From: JAQVSH01 sp964349835
Lineage (GTDB): Bacteria > Bacteroidota > Bacteroidia > Bacteroidales > UBA4181
Length of the DNA: 64,000 bases
Direction of reading: 5' to 3'
Assembly (NCBI GenBank): GCA_964349835.1
Contig: CAYGID010000002.1
Span: 62,001-126,000 of the forward strand
The notes under the pieces were generated by a model. The model did no database searches. It was given only the letters and a program-made list of their open reading frames with translations, and was not told the origin of the DNA. Positions 23,601-31,795 of this stretch are shown one piece after another; the first letter of the stretch is position 1, and every line of letters starts with the position of its first letter. The translations under genes and the position numbers were made by a program.

Positions 23601-25121
23601 ATGACCGAAAAAATCATTATTCTCGACTTTGGATCACAGACCACCCAGTTAATCGGACGAAAGATCCGTGAACAGAATGTCTATTGCGAGATTCTTCCAT
23701 ACAATAAATTCCCCGACTCGGTTGAGGGGGTTAAAGGGGTTGTCCTGTCGGGAAGTCCCTTTTCGGTATACGATCCCGAAGCCTTCAAAGTGGAGCTTAG
23801 TGCCCTTCGGGGTAAATTCCCCATTCTGGGCATCTGCTATGGCGCACAACTGATTGTACATCAGGCAGGGGGAAGTGTTGAGTCTACCCATTCGCGCGAA
23901 TATGGCCGTGAGATCTTATCGCTTTCGGGTGCTTCGTCTCTCTTTGAGGGGGTTAACATTTCGTCGGAGGTCTGGATGTCGCACGGCGACTCCATCACCG
24001 CACTCCCTTCTGATTTCGCGGTCGTTGCCAGCACCCGCGATGTCAAGGCGGCAGCCTACAAAGTTGAGGGTGAGGAGACATGGGGCGTTCAGTTTCATCC
24101 CGAGGTATTCCACACCGAAGAGGGTCCCAAAATTCTGAATAACTTTCTGGTTCGAATCTGTGGTTGTGCATGCAACTGGACACCCGACTCATTTATTGAA
24201 ACCACGGTGGCCGAGTTAAAGCAGACCATCGGGAACGACAAGGTGGTGCTGGGATTGTCGGGGGGAGTTGACTCTTCGGTTACCGCGGTTCTTTTGAACA
24301 GAGCTATCGGGAAAAATCTCATCTGCATATTCGTCGACCACGGACTCCTTCGGAAATATGAGTTCGAAACGGTGTTGAAAAATTACGAACATCTGGGTTT
24401 GAATGTAATTGGCGTGAATGCCCAGGATCGATTCCTGAATGCGCTGGCTGGGGTTTCCGATCCTGAAATAAAGCGTAAGATCATTGGCAAAGGGTTCATC
24501 GATGTTTTTGAGGAGGAGGCACAAAAGATTGAGGGCATCAGATGGCTGGGCCAGGGAACCATTTATCCCGACATCATTGAGTCGCTCTCGATTACCGGAA
24601 CGGTCATCAAGTCGCACCACAACGTGGGAGGTTTACCCGAAAAGATGAATCTGAAGCTGGTTGAACCGCTTCGCCTTCTCTTCAAGGATGAGGTTCGCCG
24701 TGTAGGCCGTGCGCTCAATATGATGCCCGATCTGCTTAATCGGCATCCCTTTCCCGGGCCGGGTCTGGGTGTAAGGATTCTGGGCGATATTACCCGCGAA
24801 AAGGTGAGAGTTTTGCAGGAGGCCGACCACATCTTTATTCAATCGTTGCTCGATGCCGGCCAGTACGACAAGGTGTGGCAGGCCTTTGTAGTCTTGCTGC
24901 CTGTTCAGTCGGTTGGAGTGATGGGCGACGAGCGGACCTACGAAAATGCCGTGGCACTGCGTGCGGTGCTCTCGACCGATGCTATGACTGCCGATTGGGC
25001 TCCTCTTCCTTACGAATTCCTGGCTAAGGTTTCGAACGAAATTATCCGCAAAGTACGCGGGGTTAACCGGGTTGTATACGATATCAGTTCGAAACCCCCT
25101 GCCACCATAGAGTGGGAATAA
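23601..25121 (+). CDS. guaA: GMP synthase (glutamine-hydrolysing)
   Basis: 506 aa. It amidates XMP to GMP using glutamine and ATP in the cytosol. The class I glutaminase domain has LDFGSQTTQLI, the nucleophile Cys79 in GICYGAQ and His166 in VQFHPEV. The ATP-pyrophosphatase domain begins near residue 200, with GLSGGVDSSV as the PP-loop. The C-terminal dimerisation domain ends in YDISSKPPATIEWE, the canonical terminus. GH76 and a membrane protein gene follow on the same strand with short gaps (21 and 15 nt), so read-through from guaA is plausible. Confidence 0.97.
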   Translation: MTEKIIILDFGSQTTQLIGRKIREQNVYCEILPYNKFPDSVEGVKGVVLSGSPFSVYDPEAFKVELSALRGKFPILGICYGAQLIVHQAGGSVESTHSREYGREILSLSGASSLFEGVNISSEVWMSHGDSITALPSDFAVVASTRDVKAAAYKVEGEETWGVQFHPEVFHTEEGPKILNNFLVRICGCACNWTPDSFIETTVAELKQTIGNDKVVLGLSGGVDSSVTAVLLNRAIGKNLICIFVDHGLLRKYEFETVLKNYEHLGLNVIGVNAQDRFLNALAGVSDPEIKRKIIGKGFIDVFEEEAQKIEGIRWLGQGTIYPDIIESLSITGTVIKSHHNVGGLPEKMNLKLVEPLRLLFKDEVRRVGRALNMMPDLLNRHPFPGPGLGVRILGDITREKVRVLQEADHIFIQSLLDAGQYDKVWQAFVVLLPVQSVGVMGDERTYENAVALRAVLSTDAMTADWAPLPYEFLAKVSNEIIRKVRGVNRVVYDISSKPPATIEWE

Positions 25122-25142
25122 TCATCCTGAATAACCAAGCTT

Positions 25143-26315
25143 ATGCGCTCCTTATCGGGTGTTTTATCCCTCATTATTCTCTTCCTCCCCTCCGCAATGG
25201 TGGCCCGTGCCCCAGGCAACAGTGTTCAGGCCTCCGATACGGTTTGCTCTGCGGTAGCCACACTACTTCCGGCAACGCATTCGGCGCTCGACACCTTTTG
25301 GCTCGCCAGCCAAGGGTATTATAGCGACGTAAAGCAGAAACCCTCGGATCCCGATTTCCACTATTGGAGGAACGCGCATGTAATTGATGTGCTTCTTGAT
25401 GCTTTTGAACGTACCGGCGATTCGCTCTACACGCAACGCGTTGATCGGTTGGTCGACGGGATCTTTCGGGCTAACGGACAACGGTGGCGCAACAACTATT
25501 ACGACGATATGGAGTGGATGGCGCTTGCTCTGTTGCGTGCCTCCGACCTCACCGGAAAGATTCGCTATTACGATATTGCCCGGCTTCTTTGGCAGGATAT
25601 TTCCATGGGTTGGAACTCCTCTCAGGGAGGGGGCATTGCCTGGAAAAAGGATCAGCGCGACTATAAAAATACCCCGGCAAATATGCCGGCGTGTATCCTC
25701 GCCGCTCGTTTCTTCCAAGGCCACAACAATCCCAATGATTTTGAGTGGGCGCTTAAGTTGTTTGAGTGGCAGAGGCTCCATCTGGTTGATCCTGAAACAG
25801 GATTGGTGTGGGATGGGATCAACCGAACGGGCGACGGGAAGGTTGATAAAGAGTGGAAATTTACCTATTGCCAGGGGGTGTACGTGGGTGCTGCGGCCGA
25901 GCTTTTCCGGATTACGCAAAAAGAGAAATATTTGGAGGCGGCTTGCCGTACCGCCGATTGGGTGGTTAACGACTCTCTCCACTTTAGCCGCTCGGGCATT
26001 CTTCGCCCGGAAGGTACCGGCGACGGGGGATTATTCAAGGGCATTTTCGTGCGCTATCTCGAGCAGCTTATAGCGATTGAGTCGCTCGATCCCGAACGAA
26101 AAGCCCGTTATCGTGCCTATCTCCTGCACAACGCCTCTGCGTTGGTCTCTGCTTATGGCGAAAATCCCTTTCTGGGCGACCGATGGGATGCACCGCAGTC
26201 GGAGGCTATCAAGCACAGTCTGGGAACGCAGTTAAGCGGGATTATGCTGTTAGAGGCGGTAAACAGAATGTGCCGGGAACCGGAATCGAAGAGCGAATCC
26301 GAACTAACGAGGTAA
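25143..26315 (+). CDS. Secreted GH76-family alpha-1,6-mannanase-like hydrolase
   Basis: 390 aa with an N-terminal signal peptide (hydrophobic LSLIILFLPSAMV, cleavage near VARA). The (alpha/alpha)6 barrel of GH76 is recognised by FHYWRNAHVIDVLLDAFERTGD, the catalytic Asp pair Asp121-Asp122 in NNYYDDMEWMALAL, GGGIAWKKDQRDYKNTPAN and TYCQGVYVGAAAEL. GH76 enzymes cut alpha-1,6-mannan backbones such as yeast mannan. No susC/susD pair, regulator or other mannan enzyme is nearby, so it is an isolated glycosidase. It lies between guaA and a small membrane protein gene. Confidence 0.9.
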   Translation: MRSLSGVLSLIILFLPSAMVARAPGNSVQASDTVCSAVATLLPATHSALDTFWLASQGYYSDVKQKPSDPDFHYWRNAHVIDVLLDAFERTGDSLYTQRVDRLVDGIFRANGQRWRNNYYDDMEWMALALLRASDLTGKIRYYDIARLLWQDISMGWNSSQGGGIAWKKDQRDYKNTPANMPACILAARFFQGHNNPNDFEWALKLFEWQRLHLVDPETGLVWDGINRTGDGKVDKEWKFTYCQGVYVGAAAELFRITQKEKYLEAACRTADWVVNDSLHFSRSGILRPEGTGDGGLFKGIFVRYLEQLIAIESLDPERKARYRAYLLHNASALVSAYGENPFLGDRWDAPQSEAIKHSLGTQLSGIMLLEAVNRMCREPESKSESELTR

Positions 26316-26330
26316 CCAACAGGCAATATC

Positions 26331-26774
26331 ATGTGGTGTACACTAGGTCTTTTTGAGCAAAGCCGATTGGCCGCCGTAGCCGATTCACTGCTGTTTTCGG
26401 GTATGACTCCCGACGACCAGGCCTATTCTCTTTTTCTGGCTCAGACCGAGTCGCGTTCGGTTTGGCTTTACCTGTTGATATGGCTTTTGGCTCAGTGGGT
26501 GGCCGGGTCGCTCTATGTGGGGATGCGGGGACTTACGGCCGCTTTGCTACCCCGAATCGCTCTGATTGCCTTTGTCGGGGTGGCTTTTCAGTTTCTGGCT
26601 GCCCCTTTGTCGATTATCTCGTTTTCGCTGGCTCTGACTGTCGAGGGGCTGCTTCTGTTTATCTGGTGTCGCCGCCTCTCCTCTTGGGTCGATCTGATTG
26701 CCATGACCTTGGTTATGGTTCTTGCCGGTTTCTCACTGGCCGGCCTCGCTGCCGCCTGTTTTCTTGTTTACTGA
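26331..26774 (+). CDS. Small membrane protein, four predicted TM segments (hypothetical)
   Basis: 147 aa. The first 40 residues are soluble (LAAVADSLLFSGMTPDDQ), then come hydrophobic segments at about 44-64, 68-90, 92-113 and 118-145. No family recognised. It starts 15 nt after the GH76 gene, on the same strand, and converges on mazG with 26 nt between stops. Base composition and codon choice look like the neighbours. It is supported by length, coherent hydrophobicity and position rather than by homology. Confidence 0.6.
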   Translation: MWCTLGLFEQSRLAAVADSLLFSGMTPDDQAYSLFLAQTESRSVWLYLLIWLLAQWVAGSLYVGMRGLTAALLPRIALIAFVGVAFQFLAAPLSIISFSLALTVEGLLLFIWCRRLSSWVDLIAMTLVMVLAGFSLAGLAAACFLVY

Positions 26775-26792
26775 AGGTTTTCGGTAGGTTTC

Positions 26793-26837
26793 GGCTCCGA
26801 TTATTGCGGCTCCGATTGTTGCGGCTCCGATTGCTGT
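26793..26837. repeat. 15-bp tandem repeat x3 spanning the mazG stop codon
   Basis: Three copies of a 15-bp unit (GGCTCCGATTGTTGC in the middle copy) at 26793-26807, 26808-26822 and 26823-26837. In the mazG frame each full unit encodes Q-S-E-P-Q; the third copy carries TAA where the second has CAA, which sets the stop. Confidence 0.8.
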
Positions 26838-27610
26838 CCCGATTTCTCGAGGCGTTTGCACTCATCCCAGATTTCATCCATCTCACGGAGTGTCATCTGC
26901 GACAGACTTCTTCCCGATGCATTTACCTCCTTCTCCATCCAGTTGAAACGCCTGATGAACTTCAGATTGCATTTTTCGAGTGCTGCTTCCGGGTCGATTT
27001 TGTAGAGACGGGCTGCATTAATCAGTGCGAAAAAATAATCGCCAAACTCCTCTTCCATACGCTCAGTGGGGGTGTCGGCCATCTCGGCCTCCAGCTCTGT
27101 TAGCTCTTCGCGCACTTTGACCCAAACATCTTCTCTCTTTTCCCAGTCGAAGCCCGCAGAGCGCGCCTTATCTTGTATCCGGTAGGCCTTTAACATAGCG
27201 GGAAGCGAGGTGGGTACGCCTCCCAGTACGCTTTTGTTTCCCTCTTTCAGTTTGAGCGCTTCCCAGTTCGTTTTTACAACCTCCTCATTTTCGGCCAACA
27301 CTTCGCCAAAGACGTGCGGATGGCGGAAGATCAGCTTCTTGCATAACTCGTCGATGACATCGGCAATATCAAATAGCCCCGTTTCGGAGGCTATTTTGGC
27401 ATAAAACACAATATGGAGCAGGATATCGCCCAACTCTTTTTTAATCTCCCCGGGCTTGTTGGCAATGATGGCATCCGAAAGTTCGTAAACCTCCTCAACA
27501 CTGAGGAGACGCAAACTTTGGAGGGTCTGTTTTTGGTCCCACGGACACTTGACCCTCAACTCATCCATAATCTCTAACAGTCTTCGAAAAGCGTTTAATT
27601 GTTTGTCCAT
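26801..27610 (-). CDS. mazG: Nucleoside triphosphate pyrophosphohydrolase MazG
   Basis: 269 aa, two MazG domains. It hydrolyses NTPs to NMP and pyrophosphate and cleans the nucleotide pool. The first domain has KCPWDQKQTLQSLRLLSVEE, then EEVYELSDAI and EIKKELGDILLHIVF, the Glu/Asp metal-binding set. The second has REELTELEAEM and EEEFGDYFFALINAARL, also intact. The C-terminus ends in QQSEPQQSEPQ, encoded by the 15-bp repeat at 26793-26837. It lies 86 nt downstream of tpiA on the same strand with a terminator between; its own promoter was not identified. Confidence 0.94.
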   Translation of the reverse strand: MDKQLNAFRRLLEIMDELRVKCPWDQKQTLQSLRLLSVEEVYELSDAIIANKPGEIKKELGDILLHIVFYAKIASETGLFDIADVIDELCKKLIFRHPHVFGEVLAENEEVVKTNWEALKLKEGNKSVLGGVPTSLPAMLKAYRIQDKARSAGFDWEKREDVWVKVREELTELEAEMADTPTERMEEEFGDYFFALINAARLYKIDPEAALEKCNLKFIRRFNWMEKEVNASGRSLSQMTLREMDEIWDECKRLEKSGQQSEPQQSEPQ

Positions 27611-27652
27611 AGCAGTTGAAATAGGGGAATGTGGAAAGAGTTACCGCAAATG

Positions 27653-27674
27653 AAAAAGCCGCCCGTGAGGCGGC
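27653..27674 (-). terminator. Terminator of tpiA
   Basis: A GC-rich 6-bp stem (27658-27663 with 27669-27674, 5-nt loop CGTGA) followed on the minus strand by TTTTT, 22 nt past the tpiA stop. Confidence 0.7.
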
Positions 27675-27696
27675 CTTTCCGGCTCCGGTCGTAAAA

Positions 27697-28452
27697 TTAA
27701 AACGCCGTGATAATTTTGATGAACTTCTCGGCAACCAGTGAGGCACCACCGATAAGACCTCCATCCACATCAGGATTGGCAAACAACTCGGCTGCATTGG
27801 CCTCATTGCAACTTCCTCCATACAGAATGGAGCAGTTCTGTGCAATCTCGTTGCCATAGCGTTCGGCAACCGTATTACGGATAAACAGGTGCATCTCCTG
27901 TGCCTGGGCACTTGTGGCAGTTTTTCCTGTTCCGATGGCCCAAACGGGTTCGTAAGCAAGCACGATCTTGGTAAACTCTTCGGCAGGCAGAGAGAATAGT
28001 CCTTCGGTAAGCTGGCTCTTAACCACATCGAAATGGCTATTGCTTTCGCGTTCGGCAAGTACCTCGCCAATACAGAAAATGGGCACCAATCCGTTGGTAA
28101 GGACAATCTGCACCTTTTTGTTCAGGATGGCGTTGGTTTCGCCATAGTAGCTCCTGCGTTCGGAGTGACCTAAAATTACATATCCTGCACCGGTACTTTT
28201 TACCATGGCTGCCGACACCTCGCCGGTATAGGCGCCCGAAACTTCGGCAGCGGCATTCTGTGCTGCAACCGCAATCTGCGATCCGGCAACCTTTACCACT
28301 TCGGTAAGATGAATGAAAGGGACACCTAAAATGACTTCACATTTCAAGGCACCGGCCTCGGCAACTTTTTGTTTTACCTCCTGAGCCAGCTGGATTCCCT
28401 CCTGGAGGGTTTTGTTCATTTTCCAGTTCCCTGCAACAATATTTTTACGCAT
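27697..28452 (-). CDS. tpiA: Triosephosphate isomerase
   Basis: 251 aa, cytosolic TIM barrel interconverting dihydroxyacetone phosphate and glyceraldehyde-3-phosphate. Active-site residues are Lys11 (GNWKMN), His96 (LGHSERR) and Glu168 (AYEPVWAIGTGK); the flexible loop and C-terminal GGASLVAEKF are intact. It has its own promoter (28490-28497) in the 76-nt gap after the BT_3928-like gene and its own terminator. The order BT_3928-like gene then tpiA is the common one in Bacteroidales. Confidence 0.97.
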   Translation of the reverse strand: MRKNIVAGNWKMNKTLQEGIQLAQEVKQKVAEAGALKCEVILGVPFIHLTEVVKVAGSQIAVAAQNAAAEVSGAYTGEVSAAMVKSTGAGYVILGHSERRSYYGETNAILNKKVQIVLTNGLVPIFCIGEVLAERESNSHFDVVKSQLTEGLFSLPAEEFTKIVLAYEPVWAIGTGKTATSAQAQEMHLFIRNTVAERYGNEIAQNCSILYGGSCNEANAAELFANPDVDGGLIGGASLVAEKFIKIITAF

Positions 28453-28489
28453 AGTTCAATTATTAATGAATTCGAAACAGTAAGCGGTG

Positions 28490-28497
28490 CAAAGGTA
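28490..28497 (-). promoter_or_regulatory. Promoter -7 box of tpiA (TACCTTTG)
   Basis: The minus strand reads TACCTTTG followed by CACC, 37 nt before the tpiA ATG. Confidence 0.75.
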
Positions 28498-28528
28498 ATA
28501 AATTGCTCTCTAAACAGCGGCTCAGCCC

Positions 28529-29794
28529 TCAGAAAAAGAGCCTCTGTCCAAAGTTCTCCCTTTTCTTTTTCCGGGTGGCACCAATGGCTATACCCATGAA
28601 AAGGGCCACAAAGAGTGCGAGCCCCACGATAGCTCTTGAACCCCTGTTCCGGTATTTCCGGAGTGCGTCGGCAGTGGGGTTGGTTCCAAAGGCCTCGGTA
28701 GGGGGGAGGTCGTTTTTGTGCCATTTGTCGAGTACTACCCCGCTCCCCAACAGGAGGAGTCCGGGATTCGAGCGAATCATGGTGCGGAGGGTTCGTATAT
28801 TGGCCGTGAGGAGAGCGAACTCCCCCTCGTGCTGTGCAGAAAAGTCCCTGATTTCGGCCGGCGGCGAGGAGGTGAGAAGGAAGAGAGAGATTCCGTTTGC
28901 CTCCGCATAATTGCGGTACTCTTTGGCTTTTTCGAGGTATTCGCCCGAAAACTGCGAGAGCTCCTCTGCCACAAATAGCAGTACATATCCGGAATTTAAC
29001 ACCGAATCGGTTTTTTCGACCCCGTCGGCGTCGGCAATGTAGAAGTCGAGCAGTGGATTATCGGCCGAAGGGGAAAAACCCGGGGTGGTTCGGGTTTCAA
29101 TATACCTCCAACTACTGTCGGGCAGGGCATTAGCCTCGAAGGCCTCTTGCGTGCCATTTTTTTCGTAGAGGTAATGTGTGGCTTGAACAGAGGCAACTCC
29201 CTCATTTCCTTCAAAGTAGATTCCGTATAGGTCGGCGCCCACAGAGTAAGGCCTGAAATCAAAGAGTGGAAGATGGCTGATATTTCGCACCGTGAATCCA
29301 AAACTGAGAAGCACAAAAACTCCTATCCAGCCCATTTCTGAGGGTTCGGGGCGTTGCGATTCGATGGTTCCCCTGTGCAAAAAGAGAATGCCGGTAAAAA
29401 AAATCAGCCCCAGATTCTTAAAGAAGGTTGCCCAATTCGACAGCAGGAGTGCATCGCCAAAACAACCGCAGTCGGAAACCGGGTTGGTGAGAGCAATCCA
29501 CAGGGTGAGTAGCGTGAAGAATCCCGAAAGCAGCATGGCTGCAGTAGAGACGACCTTCATAAACAATTTGGCCAGGAGGGCTGCACCCAAAACCATCTCG
29601 ACGGCCGAAAGGGTGAGGGAAAGGGGCATAGAGAGCCAATCGAGGCCCGACATGCCAAAAGCCGACAGATAGTCCTCTATTTTATAGGCGGTACCCCATG
29701 GATCAATCCCCTTGAGAAAACCCGAGAGGAGAAACAGTAACCCTGGCAGAATCCGGGCCGGTAGCAACAATAACTGCAGATATCTTTGGTTCAT
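28529..29794 (-). CDS. BT_3928-like DoxX-family membrane protein
   Basis: 421 aa. The N-terminal 150 residues hold four hydrophobic segments of DoxX type (LLLPARILPGLLFLLSGFLKG onward), with DCGCFGDALLLS between helices, a Cys pair reminiscent of MauE/DoxX redox membrane proteins. Residues about 180-380 form a soluble thioredoxin-like part without a CXXC, and a last TM segment (VGLALFVALFMGIAIGA) precedes a basic tail. Bacteroidales carry this family just upstream of tpiA, as here. A role in redox handling at the membrane is likely but unproven. Its ATG overlaps the tmk stop by 4 nt. Confidence 0.8.
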   Translation of the reverse strand: MNQRYLQLLLLPARILPGLLFLLSGFLKGIDPWGTAYKIEDYLSAFGMSGLDWLSMPLSLTLSAVEMVLGAALLAKLFMKVVSTAAMLLSGFFTLLTLWIALTNPVSDCGCFGDALLLSNWATFFKNLGLIFFTGILFLHRGTIESQRPEPSEMGWIGVFVLLSFGFTVRNISHLPLFDFRPYSVGADLYGIYFEGNEGVASVQATHYLYEKNGTQEAFEANALPDSSWRYIETRTTPGFSPSADNPLLDFYIADADGVEKTDSVLNSGYVLLFVAEELSQFSGEYLEKAKEYRNYAEANGISLFLLTSSPPAEIRDFSAQHEGEFALLTANIRTLRTMIRSNPGLLLLGSGVVLDKWHKNDLPPTEAFGTNPTADALRKYRNRGSRAIVGLALFVALFMGIAIGATRKKKRENFGQRLFF

Positions 29795-30480
29795 GGCATC
29801 AAATGGTTGGTTTTTAGCGTATCAAGCACCTTTTCGAAGATGGTTTCCGGGGGGAGCATCGCGTAGGAGGAGGGGTCGGTGCAGGCGATTTTTTCAAAAC
29901 GGCTATCGCTCTCCTGCATGAGGTAGATGGCGCGGACCCGTTCTTGAAACGCGAGATCCTCCTCATGGATATCACGCCCCCCTCCCAGATAACTCCTGTC
30001 GGAACCCAAGCGTTCGGATGTGAGGTTTTTGCGGGTAAAATCGAACGGAACATCCAGGAAAAGAGTAAGATCGGGTCTTGGTAGCCCGTAATAGGTATAT
30101 TCCAAATGCAAAATCCATTTGCGGAGTTGCTCTGCCTGCTCGGAACCTTCGGTCTTTGCGCACTGGTATGCAATATTCGAATAGACATAGCGGTCGAGAA
30201 GGACAAGTTGTTGCTCTGCAAGCCACGCCTCCAGGGTCTCCTTGAATCCGGCCCGGTCGGCCGCATAGAGGGTGGCCACCAAGTAGGGATTCACCTGATG
30301 CATTTCGCCCAGTTCGCCGCGAAGGAATCGGGCAATCAGTTCTCCGTAGACCGATCCCTCCAGCCGGGGAAAGTGGAGGAAACGGTAAGGCCGGCCGCTA
30401 CTTTCCAGATAGTTTCGGAGTTTCTGCACCTGTGTCGATTTTCCGGAGCCATCGAGCCCCTCCATTACAATTAAACTCAT
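29791..30480 (-). CDS. tmk: dTMP kinase
   Basis: 229 aa. It phosphorylates dTMP to dTDP in the cytosol. P-loop EGLDGSGKST is at 7-16, the DRY-type motif appears as LLDRYVYSN, followed by the lid region with LTSERLGSDRS. The start at 30480 (MSLIVMEGLDG) is fixed by the P-loop; the open frame continues far upstream but overlaps the agmatine deiminase gene. Compared with the E. coli enzyme the C-terminal part is slightly extended. It overlaps the BT_3928-like gene by 4 nt (ATGA), indicating coupling. Confidence 0.9.
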   Translation of the reverse strand: MSLIVMEGLDGSGKSTQVQKLRNYLESSGRPYRFLHFPRLEGSVYGELIARFLRGELGEMHQVNPYLVATLYAADRAGFKETLEAWLAEQQLVLLDRYVYSNIAYQCAKTEGSEQAEQLRKWILHLEYTYYGLPRPDLTLFLDVPFDFTRKNLTSERLGSDRSYLGGGRDIHEEDLAFQERVRAIYLMQESDSRFEKIACTDPSSYAMLPPETIFEKVLDTLKTNHLMP

Positions 30481-30557
30481 AATCAAGATCTTAATTACGT
30501 CGATGTTCTTATGCGTGAGCCCGAAATTCTGCGCGCTGCCGTAGCGACTTGCCCCCG

Positions 30558-31595
30558 TTATACAAGGGGCTCCTGCTGGCTCAAACAGTGAAAACTGCCG
30601 AACCCCCATACGATATCGGTTGAGTCGATACCTACGATAATGCGGCCGGGGAAACAGGAGGCCAGAATCTCCATAGCCCTTTCGTCTTTTTTGCAGCGAA
30701 AAGTGGGAACCACCACTGCGCGATTCGAAATATAGAAATTGGCATAGGATGCCGGAAGCCTTATATCGTTGTGAACTACAGGATCGGGCATTGGTAGCTC
30801 TATGATATCGGGTTGTTTGCCATTCTCCAGTCGCATCGTTTTGAGCAGGGTGAGGTTCTTCTGGAGAGGGAGCCAATTGCTGTCGGTTTTGCGTGATTCC
30901 GAAACAACCACAATTTTATCGGGGGCAACAAACCTTGCAATATCGTCGATATGCCCGTCGGTATCATCGCCTTCAATTCCGTCGGCCAGCCAGATAAGGT
31001 TCTGTACGTTGTAATAATTGCAGAGATACGACTCAATCTCTGTGCGGCTGAGGTGAGGGTTTCGGTTCTTATTGAGCAGACAGGCCGTGGTGGTCATCAG
31101 GGTGCCTCTCCCGTTCACCTCAATGGAGCCCCCTTCCATAACTATCTCCGGTTCGAACAGGGGGTATCCGAAGTGGCGAGCTACCGCCCCTGCAATTCGG
31201 TTGTCGAGGTCGTGCGGATATTTTCCGCCCCACGCATTGAAGTGCCAGTTAACCACCCCTTTTTTTTCGTCGGCCAGGGGGTTAATCACAAAAGAAGGTC
31301 CGTGATCGCGACACCAGACATCGTTGCCGGGGTGTACAAATAGTTCAAGTTGACCCTCAGGCATCTCTTCGGCGGCAAATAAGGTTGTAAGCCGCTCTTT
31401 TTCGGCCTCCGAATGCACATTGATTCGCACCTTCTCGCTGGCGGCAAGAATGCGTATAAATTTGTGGTAGGGTTCCGTTACGAGCTCCATCTTTCCGGGG
31501 AACGACTCCTCATGGTAAGGGTACGTGAGCCAGGTGGCTTCGTGTTTTTCCCATTCGGCTGGGAAAAAGTAACCGGACGATTTCGGGGTTATCAT
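30558..31595 (-). CDS. aguA: Agmatine deiminase family protein
   Basis: 345 aa of the porphyromonas-type peptidylarginine deiminase/agmatine deiminase superfamily. Without signal peptide or extra domains it fits agmatine deiminase (agmatine to N-carbamoylputrescine) better than a secreted citrullinating enzyme. Motifs seen: WEKHEATWLTYP, NDVWCRDHGPSF, NWHFNAWGGKY, EGGSIEVNGRGT, DDTDGHIDD and the catalytic Cys337 in GSFHCLSQQ (the usual GGGGIHCITQ reads GFGSFHCLSQ here). The ATG at 31595 gives the family N-terminus; 12 further codons are open upstream. No carbamoylputrescine amidase is adjacent. Confidence 0.86.
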   Translation of the reverse strand: MITPKSSGYFFPAEWEKHEATWLTYPYHEESFPGKMELVTEPYHKFIRILAASEKVRINVHSEAEKERLTTLFAAEEMPEGQLELFVHPGNDVWCRDHGPSFVINPLADEKKGVVNWHFNAWGGKYPHDLDNRIAGAVARHFGYPLFEPEIVMEGGSIEVNGRGTLMTTTACLLNKNRNPHLSRTEIESYLCNYYNVQNLIWLADGIEGDDTDGHIDDIARFVAPDKIVVVSESRKTDSNWLPLQKNLTLLKTMRLENGKQPDIIELPMPDPVVHNDIRLPASYANFYISNRAVVVPTFRCKKDERAMEILASCFPGRIIVGIDSTDIVWGFGSFHCLSQQEPLV

Positions 31596-31752
31596 AGGCA
31601 CAGTTCTCTCTGAAACCGCAAAATAACACAAATTTTTTGCTTCTGCTGTTTATTAATCAGGTTTGGCGGAGGCACTTTCAGACTTTTTAAAAATCGACCG
31701 GCGGGGTCGAAACAGAGCTCCCTTCCCATTTTTTTTTATGACGGAAATACTC

Positions 31753-31760
31753 TATCTTCG
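31753..31760 (+). promoter_or_regulatory. Variant -7 box of ppiD (TATCTTCG)
   Basis: TATCTTCG, one base from TAnnTTTG, followed by TGCC, 35 nt before the ppiD ATG. Similar TTCG variants precede folP and rpe. Confidence 0.45.
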
Positions 31761-31795
31761 TGCCTTCTAAATTGAAAATAAACCTTTATAGAACA

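Noticed and set aside
26462..27103. A 213-codon plus-strand frame over the membrane protein and mazG
   Set aside because: It is antisense to mazG and out of frame with the small membrane protein; Arg/Leu-rich shadow composition.
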